Of a stretch of 28,251 nucleotides of DNA, positions 6,606 through 14,270 are shown one piece after another. Made by a program: the position numbers and the translations under genes. The notes under the pieces are model-generated. The model had not been told where the DNA came from and made no database searches. It saw only the letters and a list, made by a program, of their open reading frames with translations. The DNA is from JANOGU01 sp964499865 (GTDB lineage Bacteria > Pseudomonadota > Alphaproteobacteria > Rhodobacterales > Rhodobacteraceae), in the NCBI GenBank assembly GCA_964499865.1, contig CAZCPY010000034.1, forward strand, positions 1 to 28,251, read 5' to 3'. How positions within the stretch are numbered: position 1 is the stretch's first letter; each line of letters opens with the position of its first letter.

Positions 6606-7778
6606 ATGACCGGTGTCGTGATCGTGTCGGCGGGGCGGACCGCCGTGGGCAGCTTCAACGGGTCCTTCGCCAACACCCCCGCACACGACCTGGGCGCCGC
6701 GGTGATCGAGGCGGTCGTCGCCCGCGCCGGGATCGACAAGGCCGAGGTGTCGGAAACCATCCTCGGCCAGGTGCTGACCGCCGGCCAGGGCCAGAACCCG
6801 GCCCGCCAGGCGCATATCAAGGCGGGCCTGCCCAAGGAGTCCTCGGCCTGGGGCATCAACCAGGTCTGCGGGTCGGGGCTGAGGGCGGTGGCGCTCGGCG
6901 CGCAGCATATCCAGCTTGGCGATGCCGAGGTGGTGGTGGCCGGAGGACAGGAGAGCATGTCGCTGTCCCCCCACGTCGCGCATCTGCGCGCGGGCACCAA
7001 GATGGGCGACATGTCGTTTGTCGATTCGATGATCAAGGACGGCCTGTGGGACGCCTTCAACGGCTACCACATGGGCCAGACGGCCGAGAACGTCGCCAAC
7101 CAGTGGCAGATCAGCCGCGACATGCAGGACGAATTCGCGCTGGCCAGCCAGAACAAGGCCGAGGCGGCGCAGAAGGCGGGCAGGTTCAAGGACGAGATCG
7201 TGCCCTTTGTCATCAAGGGCAGGAAGGGCGACGTGACGGTCGACGCCGACGAATACATCCGCCACGGCGCCACAATGGAGGCGATGCAGAAGCTGCGGCC
7301 CGCCTTCGCCAAGGACGGGTCGGTCACGGCAGCCAATGCCTCCGGCCTGAACGACGGCGCGGCGGCGGTGCTGCTGATGTCCGAGGCGAATGCGGGCAAG
7401 CGGGGCCTGACCCCCATCGCGCGCATCGCGGCCTATGCGACGGCCGGGCTTGACCCCGCGATCATGGGCGTGGGCCCGATCCACGCCAGCCGCAAGGCGC
7501 TGGCAAAGGCGGGCTGGAAGGTCGGCGACCTGGACCTCGTGGAGGCCAACGAGGCCTTCGCGGCGCAGGCCTGCGCGGTCAACAAGGACATGGGCTGGGA
7601 TCCGGCCATCGTGAACGTGAACGGCGGCGCCATCGCCATCGGCCATCCCATCGGCGCCTCGGGCGCCCGCGTGCTGAACACGCTCTTGCACGAGATGGTG
7701 CGGCGCGGCGCCAAGCGGGGCCTGGCGACCCTGTGCATCGGCGGCGGCATGGGTGTCGCGCTCTGCGTCGAGCGGTGA
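6606..7778 (+). CDS. phaA: Acetyl-CoA C-acetyltransferase (beta-ketothiolase)
   Basis: This 390-residue thiolase condenses two acetyl-CoA to acetoacetyl-CoA, the first step of poly-3-hydroxybutyrate synthesis (also reversible in degradation). Catalytic residues are visible: Cys88 in NQVCGSGLRAV, His347 in GHPIGASGARV, and Cys377 in LCIGGGMGVA, close to the numbering of the Zoogloea enzyme. Length is typical. GGGGGAA lies upstream of the ATG at 6606; an in-frame ATG-like extension from 6534 is not needed. phaB follows after 81 bp containing a palindrome, and the pair starts a six-gene plus-strand run. The polymerase phaC is not in the window; this is normal in Rhodobacterales, where it is at another locus. 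Confidence 0.95.
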   Translation: MTGVVIVSAGRTAVGSFNGSFANTPAHDLGAAVIEAVVARAGIDKAEVSETILGQVLTAGQGQNPARQAHIKAGLPKESSAWGINQVCGSGLRAVALGAQHIQLGDAEVVVAGGQESMSLSPHVAHLRAGTKMGDMSFVDSMIKDGLWDAFNGYHMGQTAENVANQWQISRDMQDEFALASQNKAEAAQKAGRFKDEIVPFVIKGRKGDVTVDADEYIRHGATMEAMQKLRPAFAKDGSVTAANASGLNDGAAAVLLMSEANAGKRGLTPIARIAAYATAGLDPAIMGVGPIHASRKALAKAGWKVGDLDLVEANEAFAAQACAVNKDMGWDPAIVNVNGGAIAIGHPIGASGARVLNTLLHEMVRRGAKRGLATLCIGGGMGVALCVER

Positions 7779-7787
7779 TGCAGGACC

Positions 7788-7812
7788 GGGCGCGCAACAT
7801 TGTTGCGCGCCC
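7788..7812. other. Perfect stem-loop between phaA and phaB
   Basis: The sequence gggcgcgcaa (7788-7797), loop cattg, ttgcgcgccc (7803-7812) forms a 10-bp perfect stem. Read as an odd-centred palindrome it extends to 12 bp per arm. There is no T-run. It could be an mRNA processing or stabilising hairpin between the two cistrons, or an operator. PhaR binding is possible but I could not match a PhaR consensus. Confidence 0.5.
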
Positions 7813-7859
7813 CTCGCGGGGCGCATAGCCTCGCCCGGATTTCCCAGGGAGGATGAGGA

Positions 7860-8585
7860 ATGTCGAAGGTTGCTCTGGTCACCGGCGGGTCGCGCGGCAT
7901 CGGTGCCGCGATTTCGGTGGCGCTGAAGGCGGCAGGCTACACGGTCGCGGCGAACTATGCCGGCAACGACGAGGCGGCGGCGAAGTTCACCGCCGACACC
8001 GGCATCCCGGCCTACAAGTGGTCGGTCGCCGACTATGACGCCTGCAAGGCCGGGATCGCCGCGGTCGAGGCCGCGCATGGCCCGGTCTCGGTGCTGGTGA
8101 ATAACGCGGGCATCACGCGCGACGCGATGTTCCACAAGATGACGCCCGGCCAGTGGAAAGAGGTCATCGACACCAACCTGACCGGCCTGTTCAACATGAC
8201 CCATCCCCTGTGGTCGGGCATGCGGGACCGCAAGTTCGGGCGGGTGATCAACATCAGCTCGATCAACGGGCAGAAGGGGCAGGCCGGGCAGGCCAACTAC
8301 TCCGCCGCCAAGTCGGGCGACCTCGGCTTCACCAAGGCGCTGGCGCAGGAAGGCGCGCGGGCGGGTATCACGGTGAACGCGATCTGCCCGGGCTATATCG
8401 CCACCGAAATGGTCAGGGCCATCGACGAGAAAGTGCTGACCGAGCGCATCATCCCGCAGATCCCGGTGGGCCGCCTGGGCGAGCCCGAGGAAATCGCGCG
8501 CATCGTCGTCTTCCTTGCCTCGGAAGGCGCAGGCTTCATCACCGGCTCCACGATCAGCGCCAATGGCGGGCAGTTCGTCGTGTGA
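7860..8585 (+). CDS. phaB: Acetoacetyl-CoA reductase (NADPH)
   Basis: This 241-residue short-chain dehydrogenase/reductase makes (R)-3-hydroxybutyryl-CoA from acetoacetyl-CoA, the monomer for PHB. The nucleotide-binding motif is TGGSRGIG (residues 8-15), NNAG is at 81-84, and the catalytic residues are Ser134 (NISSING), Tyr147 and Lys151 (YSAAK). Wording such as NGQKGQAGQANYSAAKSG and EGARAGITVNAICPGYI is characteristic of PhbB rather than FabG. The ATG at 7860 is preceded by gggaggatgagga. The stop is separated from the next start by a single base, so the ATP-grasp genes are most likely on the same transcript. Confidence 0.95.
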   Translation: MSKVALVTGGSRGIGAAISVALKAAGYTVAANYAGNDEAAAKFTADTGIPAYKWSVADYDACKAGIAAVEAAHGPVSVLVNNAGITRDAMFHKMTPGQWKEVIDTNLTGLFNMTHPLWSGMRDRKFGRVINISSINGQKGQAGQANYSAAKSGDLGFTKALAQEGARAGITVNAICPGYIATEMVRAIDEKVLTERIIPQIPVGRLGEPEEIARIVVFLASEGAGFITGSTISANGGQFVV

Positions 8586-8586
8586 C

Positions 8587-9762
8587 ATGGCCGCCGCCCC
8601 GATCCTGGTGACGCAGGTTCCCCAGCGTCACTTCGATCTGGGGCAGGCGATCCGTGCGGCAGCGGCGGCGCGCGGCATCTCGGCGTTGCGGCTGGGGGCC
8701 GAGATTCTGCGCCGCCAGCTGGGCCGCCAGCGTTTGCCCGCGCGCGAATACTTCGTCTACGGCGCGCACCGGGCCCGGCTGACCCCGGCCGAACGGGATT
8801 GCTTCATCGGCGACGGTCTGGGCAGCGACATGTGCGCGGCGCTGCTGGGCCGCGACGGGGTGTCGGTCGCGGGCCTGCAAAGCGGCAAGCTGGTGGCCGA
8901 CCGGGTGCTGACGCGCGCGGGCCTGCCGGTGCCGCGCATCCAGGCGGTGGCGGGGGGCGACGGCGCCGACCTGCCCGCCCCGCACCTGCCCGACGCCACT
9001 GCCGTCACGCGGTTTCTTGACCACGACGGCGCGTTGCCGCTGTTCGGCAAGCCCGCGCGCGGCTCGAACAGCCTGGGCGCGGTGTCGATCCTGACGCGGC
9101 CGGCGCCCGGGCGGCTGGAGCTTGGCGACGGACGCGAGGTGTCCTGCGCGCAGTTCGCGGACGAGGTGTTCCGCCATTTCCCGACCGGCTACCTGTTCCA
9201 GGACATGCTGCGCCCGCATCCGGCGGTGGCGGCGCTGACCGGACCGGTGGTGCCCACCCTGCGGCTGGTGACGCTGCGCACCGGCCCGGACGAGGTGTGC
9301 ATCCTCTATGGCGGGATCAAGTCGCCGGGCAAGGGCGCGATGGTGGACGGCGCGGCCTCGATGACCACGCTCGAAGCCGCGGCGGATGTGGCGACGGGCC
9401 GCATCCTGCGGCTTCAGGACCCGCGGCGGCTGGGCGGGAACGACCTGGCCCAGAACCCGGTGACGGGGGCGGCGATGGCCGGGGCGCTGCTGCCCGGTTG
9501 GGCGGCGGGCTGCGACCTGGCGCGGGCGGCGCATGGGCTTTTCCCCACGCAGGGGGTTGTCGGCGGCGACATCGCGCTGACGCCGCAGGGGCCTGTGATC
9601 GTGGAACTGAACAGCCATCCGGGCATGTCCTTCTACCAGAAGACCATGGCCCGCGGGCTGTGGAACCGCGACCTCGCCCCCGCCCTGACCGAGGCGCTGG
9701 CGCGGGCCGGACACCGCCGCCCGACGCGGAAGCTGCCCCTGCCATGGAAGGATGCCGCATGA
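8587..9762 (+). CDS. ATP-grasp family protein, paralogue A (sugar-transfer-associated type)
   Basis: This 391-residue protein is the first of three tandem relatives that I assign to the ATP-grasp superfamily, nearest to the 'sugar-transfer-associated' ATP-grasp group. Visible signs are SGKLVADRVLTRAGLPVP (residues 99-116, the subdomain typical of ATP-grasp), the nucleotide-binding Lys155 in LPLFGKPARGS, LRLVTLR, a GKGAM strand, and the metal-binding end GGDIALTPQGPVIVELNSHPG with Asp328, Glu340 and Asn342. Such enzymes activate a carboxylate as acyl-phosphate and join it to an amine or thiol; the substrates here are unknown. The N-terminal 80 residues (HFDLGQAIRAAAAARGIS) are shared with paralogue C. 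The start ATG is one base after the phaB stop. Confidence 0.78.
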   Translation: MAAAPILVTQVPQRHFDLGQAIRAAAAARGISALRLGAEILRRQLGRQRLPAREYFVYGAHRARLTPAERDCFIGDGLGSDMCAALLGRDGVSVAGLQSGKLVADRVLTRAGLPVPRIQAVAGGDGADLPAPHLPDATAVTRFLDHDGALPLFGKPARGSNSLGAVSILTRPAPGRLELGDGREVSCAQFADEVFRHFPTGYLFQDMLRPHPAVAALTGPVVPTLRLVTLRTGPDEVCILYGGIKSPGKGAMVDGAASMTTLEAAADVATGRILRLQDPRRLGGNDLAQNPVTGAAMAGALLPGWAAGCDLARAAHGLFPTQGVVGGDIALTPQGPVIVELNSHPGMSFYQKTMARGLWNRDLAPALTEALARAGHRRPTRKLPLPWKDAA

Positions 9763-10955
9763 CGGATCAGCCTGCCGCGGGCCCCTTGCTCAAGGCGGCC
9801 CTGTTCAAGACGCGGCTCGATCTGCCGCAGACGATGCGCTGGGTGGCGGCGACGCAGGGCGTGGGCCTCTTGCGGCAGCTTGCGCAGATGATCGACCTCG
9901 GGCCCCGCGGCAGCGGGATCAGCGCGCAGGAATACTACGAATTCGCCCTGTGGCGCCCGTCGCTGGCGCGGCAGGACCGGCGCGCCTACCTGTCCGCGGC
10001 CGGGCAGGACCGGCTGAACGCGCGGCTGTCGCCCCTGACGGCGGCTTCCTACCACGGCCTGTTGCGCGACAAGGTGCTGTCCAACCTGCTCTTGGCGCGG
10101 GCGGGCTTTCCGGTGCTGCCGACGCTGGCGGTGATGCTGCCCGGAGGCGCATTGCCCGGAGTGCCCTGCTTCACCACGCCCGAGGCGCTGTCCCGCTGGC
10201 TCCTGGACGAGGCGCCGCTGCCGGTCTTCGGCAAGCCGGTCGGCGGGCTGATCGGGCTGGGGGCAGCCAGCATCGTCGCGGCCGAGGGCGACACGCTGGT
10301 GCTGGGCGACGGTCGGCGGGTGCCCGCGCTGGCGCTGGCGCAAGAGGTTGCGGGCTACTGGCAGGGCTGGATGGTGCAGCCGCGCTTGCGGATGCACGCG
10401 GACGTGGCGGCGCTGTCGGGCACGGCGGCGGCGATGCTGCGGGTACTGACCCTGCGCGACGCGGACGGGCCGCGGACGCTGTTCACCCTGGTCCGGCTGC
10501 CCGCCAGGGGCGCGATGACCGACACCAAGCATCCCGCGGGCCCCAACGGCAACGCCATCGTCGACAGCGCCACGGGGGCGCTGGGTCGGGCGCAGAACGA
10601 CTGGCGGATGAACACCGCGCCGCTGACGGAGGCGCTGGCGACCGGGGTGCCGCTGGCCGGGCGGTCGCTGCCCTTCGTCGCGCAGGCCTGCCGCATGTGC
10701 GAAGAGGTGCACCGCCTGTTCCCGGCGCATGGGGTTCTGGGCTTCGACGTGGCGCTGACGCCGGACGGGCCGGTGCTGGGCGAGGTCAACACGCGGCCCG
10801 ATTTCACCGGCTGGCAGCGGGCGGCCGACCGCGGGCTGATGAACCCCGACTTCGCCCCCCGCCTTGCCGCGGCAGAGGCGGAGACGCGGCGACGGCTGGC
10901 GGTCGAAGGGCGCGAGGACCGCCGCATCCGCGGCAAGGGTTGCAAGGCCCGCTGA
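9759..10955 (+). CDS. ATP-grasp family protein, paralogue B
   Basis: This 398-residue second member overlaps paralogue A by the 4-bp ATGA junction, with GGAAGGA before its ATG. It keeps the LRDKVLSNLLLARAGFP helix (residues 102-118), Lys159 in LPVFGKPVGG, LRVLTLR, ARGAM, and the metal-binding end GFDVALTPDGPVLGEVNTRPD with Glu342 and Asn344. It is the most diverged of the three: the N-terminus lacks the H-x-D-x-GQAI start of A and C, the loop after the FGKP lysine is GGLIGLGAAS, and it carries an unusual basic tail ending RRIRGKGCKAR. This suggests a distinct substrate or partner role. Function beyond ATP-dependent ligation is not known. Confidence 0.76.
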   Translation: MTDQPAAGPLLKAALFKTRLDLPQTMRWVAATQGVGLLRQLAQMIDLGPRGSGISAQEYYEFALWRPSLARQDRRAYLSAAGQDRLNARLSPLTAASYHGLLRDKVLSNLLLARAGFPVLPTLAVMLPGGALPGVPCFTTPEALSRWLLDEAPLPVFGKPVGGLIGLGAASIVAAEGDTLVLGDGRRVPALALAQEVAGYWQGWMVQPRLRMHADVAALSGTAAAMLRVLTLRDADGPRTLFTLVRLPARGAMTDTKHPAGPNGNAIVDSATGALGRAQNDWRMNTAPLTEALATGVPLAGRSLPFVAQACRMCEEVHRLFPAHGVLGFDVALTPDGPVLGEVNTRPDFTGWQRAADRGLMNPDFAPRLAAAEAETRRRLAVEGREDRRIRGKGCKAR

Positions 10956-10987
10956 CCCGTGCTAGGCAATCGGCGGGGGAAAAGGCC

Positions 10988-12124
10988 GTGAGCGGGACGA
11001 AGATCCTCGACCTGACCTTGAAGCGTCATCTCGACGTCGGCCAGGCCATCGCCTGGGCCGCGCAGCAGCGCGGCATCTCGCGGTTGCGTCTGGCCGCCGA
11101 CATGATCCGCCGCCGCATGGCCTGGCAGCGGGTGTCGCCCGAGGAATACTTCTACTTTTCCATGCACGAAGGCTGGATGACCCCGGCCCGGAAGGCCGCC
11201 TTCCTGGGCGAGGCGCGCATCGCCACGCTGAACGACGCGCTGACCTGGCCGCCCGATGCAGGGCTGCGGGCGATGATCAACGACAAGCCTGCCGCCGAAC
11301 GCCACCTGCGCGCGGCAGGACTGCCGGTGCCGCAAAGCCTGGCGACGTTCCGGGCCGGGGGCGGCGACGGGGCGGACCTGGCGGATGCGGCGGCGATGGC
11401 GGCCTTTCTGACCACGGCGGCCGACCTGCCGCTGTTCGGCAAGCCCACCGACGGGTCGCGCAGTCTGGGCACGCTGTCGGTGATCGCGCGCGAAGGCGCG
11501 GGCGAGGTGCGGCTGGGCAACGGGCGTGTCGTGCCCGCCCTGGCCCTGGCGCAAGAGATCGCGGCCGAATTCCCGGGCGGCTATCTCTGGCAGCGCCTGA
11601 TGCGCCCGCACCCCGACCTCGCCGCGCTGACCGGCCCCACCTTGCCCGCGCTGCGCCTGCTGACGCTGTTCGAGGGCTCGGGTCCGGCGCTGCTCTATGC
11701 CTGCACGCGTATCCCTTCGCAGGGGGCGATGGCGGATGACGTGGGCGCGGGCCTGCCCGGCACGGTGCTGCTTGACCCCGGCACCGGGCGGATCGAGCGG
11801 GTGCAGGATCCCCGGCGCATCGGACGGGTGGACGTGGAGCTCTCACCCTACACCGGCAACCGCCTGCCCGGCGCGGTGCTGCCCGACTACGCCCGTGCCG
11901 TGGACCTGGCGCTGCGGGCGCAGGCGATGTTCCCGCGCCAGCGCATCCTGGGCGTGGACATGGCGCTGACCGAGGACGGGCCGGTGGTGATGGAACTGAA
12001 CACCAACCCTTTCCACACGATGTACCAGCGCGTCGCCGGCTGCGGCATCCTGCGCCCGGAATTCCTGCCGCGCCTTGTCGCCATGGTGCCCGCGGGCCAC
12101 CCGATCCGCCGCCGCCTGAAATGA
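10988..12124 (+). CDS. ATP-grasp family protein, paralogue C
   Basis: This is the third member, 378 residues from GTG 10988 (GGGGGAAAAGG upstream). Lys152 in LPLFGKPTDGSRSLG, LRLLTLF, PSQGAM and the end GVDMALTEDGPVVMELNTNP with Glu336 and Asn338 give the ATP-grasp pattern. It resembles A strongly over the full length (HLDVGQAI, RPHPDLAALTGP, VQDPRRIG against LQDPRRLG). An upstream open extension runs through gene B in another frame and is rejected. The 32-bp gap after B is the widest within the cassette. The stop overlaps the exporter start by ATGA. A and C are probably the later duplicates, B older; this is inference from eye comparison. Confidence 0.77.
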   Translation: MSGTKILDLTLKRHLDVGQAIAWAAQQRGISRLRLAADMIRRRMAWQRVSPEEYFYFSMHEGWMTPARKAAFLGEARIATLNDALTWPPDAGLRAMINDKPAAERHLRAAGLPVPQSLATFRAGGGDGADLADAAAMAAFLTTAADLPLFGKPTDGSRSLGTLSVIAREGAGEVRLGNGRVVPALALAQEIAAEFPGGYLWQRLMRPHPDLAALTGPTLPALRLLTLFEGSGPALLYACTRIPSQGAMADDVGAGLPGTVLLDPGTGRIERVQDPRRIGRVDVELSPYTGNRLPGAVLPDYARAVDLALRAQAMFPRQRILGVDMALTEDGPVVMELNTNPFHTMYQRVAGCGILRPEFLPRLVAMVPAGHPIRRRLK

Positions 12125-12996
12125 CGCGCGCGCGGGCCACGCTGACGGGCTTTTCCGCCGTGCTGATGTGGGCGGCTCTGGCACTTCTGACCATCGGGTC
12201 CGCCCCGGTGCCGCCGTTCCTGCTGTCAGCCCTGAGCTTTGCCATCGGCGGGGGGCTCGGGCTGGGATGGTGCCTTGCGACCGGCCGCCTGGGGGTGCTG
12301 CGCACGGTGCCGCTGCGTGTCTATGTGGCGGGCACGGCGGGCCTGTTCGGCTATCACGCGCTGTATTTCACCGCCTTCCGGCTGTCGCCCACGGCGGAAA
12401 CGGGGCTGATCGCCTATCTCTGGCCCTTGTTCATCGTGCTGCTGTCCGGCCTCTTGCCGGGCGAGCGGCTGCGCCCCCTGCATGTGCTGGGCGCGCTGGT
12501 GGCGCTGGCGGGCGCGGCGCTGATCGTGCTGGGGCGCGGGGGCGACGGGGCCGGGTCGGTGGCGGGGCTGTGGCTGGCGTTCCTGTGCGCCGTGATCTGG
12601 GCGGTCTATTCGGTGGGGTCGCGGCGGTTCGGGTCGGTGCCGACCGAAAGCGTCACCGTCTTCTGCCTGGCCACGGCCGTGCTGTCGGCGCTGGCGCATC
12701 TGGCGGTGGAAACGACGGCCTGGCCCGCGGACGCGCGCGGCTGGGCGGCGGTGGTGGCGCTTGGGCTGGGGCCGGTGGGCGCGGCCTTCTTCACCTGGGA
12801 TCTGGGGATGAAGCGTGGCGACATCCAGTTTCTGGGCGTGGCGTCCTATGCCGCGCCCCTGCTGTCCACCCTGGCGCTTGTGGCCGCGGGCGTCTCTGCC
12901 GCCACGCCCGCGCTGGCCGTGGCGGCGGTGCTGATCGTGGCCGGGGCGGCGCTGGCGGCGCGCGCCGGTCGGGTCAGTTCTGCGACAGGCGGGTGA
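12121..12996 (+). CDS. EamA-family (YddG-like) small-molecule exporter
   Basis: This 291-residue drug/metabolite transporter has about ten hydrophobic segments in two EamA halves; the second starts near residue 137 at GLWLAFLCAVIWAVYSVGSRR. The opening RATLTGFSAVLMWAALALLTIG resembles the aromatic amino acid exporter YddG. It would sit in the inner membrane and export a small polar or amphipathic compound. The ATGA overlap with ATP-grasp C couples it to the cassette, which makes export of the ligase product the simplest reading, although unproven. The last 23 bp overlap the 3' end of ydcH on the other strand. Confidence 0.86.
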   Translation: MTRARATLTGFSAVLMWAALALLTIGSAPVPPFLLSALSFAIGGGLGLGWCLATGRLGVLRTVPLRVYVAGTAGLFGYHALYFTAFRLSPTAETGLIAYLWPLFIVLLSGLLPGERLRPLHVLGALVALAGAALIVLGRGGDGAGSVAGLWLAFLCAVIWAVYSVGSRRFGSVPTESVTVFCLATAVLSALAHLAVETTAWPADARGWAAVVALGLGPVGAAFFTWDLGMKRGDIQFLGVASYAAPLLSTLALVAAGVSAATPALAVAAVLIVAGAALAARAGRVSSATGG

Positions 12997-13141
12997 TTTC
13001 TTCCTTCAGCTTGAGCTTCTGCTTCTTCATCTCGGCGATCTGCAGCGCATCCGACCCGGGTGCGCGGCTCTCGCGCTCCACCATGTCCGACAGGTGCTCG
13101 TGCTTGCGGCGCAGTTCCTGAAGGTGCGAAGCGACGGTCAT
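12974..13141 (-). CDS. YdcH family protein (DUF465)
   Basis: This 55-residue, highly charged helical protein (MTVASHLQELRRKHEHLSD at the start, AEMKKQKLKLKEEITRL at the end) matches the YdcH/DUF465 family of small coiled-coil proteins of unknown role. GGAGGA precedes the ATG at 13141. The C-terminal codons overlap those of the convergent exporter gene. It may be read from the DUF2007-TrmN6 operon upstream or from its own promoter in the 99-bp gap, which holds an inverted repeat. Confidence 0.88.
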   Translation of the reverse strand: MTVASHLQELRRKHEHLSDMVERESRAPGSDALQIAEMKKQKLKLKEEITRLSQN

Positions 13142-13171
13142 GAAGATCCTCCATCGGGGTTTCGACACATT

Positions 13172-13202
13172 CATGACACCACAGGTTGCGAGTCGTGTCA
13201 TG
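13172..13202. other. Inverted repeat upstream of ydcH
   Basis: Arms catgacac (13172-13179) and gtgtcatg (13195-13202) are perfect reverse complements with a 15-nt spacer. The position, 30-60 bp before the ydcH start, would suit an operator. No known regulator consensus was recognised. Confidence 0.4.
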
Positions 13203-13240
13203 CACCGCGTGCAGGCGGGGGCGGTCACGATGTGGACAAG

Positions 13241-13993
13241 TCAGTCGAACCGGCCGATCGACGCCGCATCGCGCAGGATCGCCTGCGCCTCCGGCGTCAG
13301 GTCCTCGCGGTCGGCCTCGTGCCTTGCCGCGGCGTGCAGGACCAGCGGCGCCAGCAGGCGGAAGGGGGTGCGCGACCCCTTGCGCGCGCGGACCAGCACG
13401 CGCTGCGCCGGGCGCCCCTGTCGGGGGGCGACCGGCAGCACGGCGACCGCGCCGAAGCCCGCCAGCGCCGCCAGCGCCGCGGGCAACGCGTCCGCCCGAA
13501 GCACCAGCGTCAGCCAGCCGCCCGGCAGCAGCCGCGCGCGGGCGGCGGCGGTCCAGACGGAAAGCGGCTCTGCCGGTTGCAGGGCGGTGGCGCGGCCGGG
13601 GTCGGCGGCGGGGGTGCCCGCGGGGTCGTGGTAGGGCGGGTTGGCGATCACCTGGTCAAACCCGCGGCGGAACGGCACCGCCGCCACATCCGCCACCGCC
13701 ACGTCCAGCGCCATGCGGTTGCGCGCCGCGTTCACCCGCGCGATTTCGGCGTAGGCGCGCTGCACCTCCACCCCCGCCAGCGCGAGGTCCGCCACCCGCA
13801 CGCCCAGGCACAGGGCGGCGGTCCCCACGCCGCAGCCGAGGTCCAGCACCGCCTGCCCCGGTTGCGCCGGACAGGCCGCCGCCAGCAGGACGGCATCGGT
13901 CGAGGCGCGGAACCCCGTCCGCGGCTGGAGCATCTTCAGACGCCCGCCCAGAACGGCATCGTCCGTCAGCTCGCCCTCTGACACGCCCGTCAT
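13241..13993 (-). CDS. TrmN6-like tRNA1(Val) A37 N6-methyltransferase
   Basis: This 250-residue class I SAM-dependent methyltransferase carries the SAM-binding motif DLGCGVGT (residues 51-58), an acidic GVEVQ strand and the N6-adenine-type catalytic motif NPPY (118-121). The N-terminal RLKMLQPRTGFRASTDAVLLAA is typical of the YfiC/TrmN6 group, which methylates A37 in tRNA1(Val). In alphaproteobacteria the exact substrate is untested as far as I know. The ATG at 13993 overlaps the DUF2007 stop (ATGA). A much longer open frame upstream overlaps DUF2007 and is not used. Confidence 0.88.
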   Translation of the reverse strand: MTGVSEGELTDDAVLGGRLKMLQPRTGFRASTDAVLLAAACPAQPGQAVLDLGCGVGTAALCLGVRVADLALAGVEVQRAYAEIARVNAARNRMALDVAVADVAAVPFRRGFDQVIANPPYHDPAGTPAADPGRATALQPAEPLSVWTAAARARLLPGGWLTLVLRADALPAALAALAGFGAVAVLPVAPRQGRPAQRVLVRARKGSRTPFRLLAPLVLHAAARHEADREDLTPEAQAILRDAASIGRFD

Positions 13994-14208
13994 TCCAGCC
14001 CGGTCGGGATGCCGTTGTCGGCCAGCACCGCACTGGCGCGGAAATGGTCGCGGTCGGCCACCATCAGGCGGCGCGGGAACAGGCCGATGCCGCCTTCCAG
14101 CGCGCTCATGTGGACGTCGAGCGTGAAGGTCCGTATATCCTCGCCGTCCAGCAGGGCCGTGGCCCAGGCGATCACGGTCGGGTCGGTGGTGCGCAGAAGC
14201 TCCCGCAT
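13990..14208 (-). CDS. DUF2007 domain protein
   Basis: This 72-residue protein has the DUF2007 layout: MRELLRTTDPTVIAWATALLDGEDIRTFTLD at the start, then a Gly-rich turn, RRLMVADRDHFRASAVLAD and a short end. The family is proposed to act in signalling or metal binding but is not experimentally defined. It starts 62 bp from the divergent polyprenyl synthase start and overlaps the methyltransferase gene by ATGA. DUF2007, TrmN6 and a divergent polyprenyl synthase form a conserved alphaproteobacterial neighbourhood, which supports the call. Confidence 0.85.
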   Translation of the reverse strand: MRELLRTTDPTVIAWATALLDGEDIRTFTLDVHMSALEGGIGLFPRRLMVADRDHFRASAVLADNGIPTGLE

Positions 14209-14270
14209 GGCCTACGGGATACCGGCCGGGCTGCGGGCTGTCGAGACGGGGCGCACGACCGGAGGGCGCA

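Noticed and set aside
5400..8588. A 1062-codon open frame on the minus strand
   Set aside because: It is antisense to the EAL gene, phaA and phaB, which all have clear family motifs. Such long open antisense frames are expected in high-GC DNA, and its sequence shows no family-like pattern.
9752..10987. Extension of ATP-grasp C through gene B in another frame
   Set aside because: Gene B in its own frame has all ATP-grasp motifs; the extension is low-complexity Gly/Ala/Arg and starts inside A.
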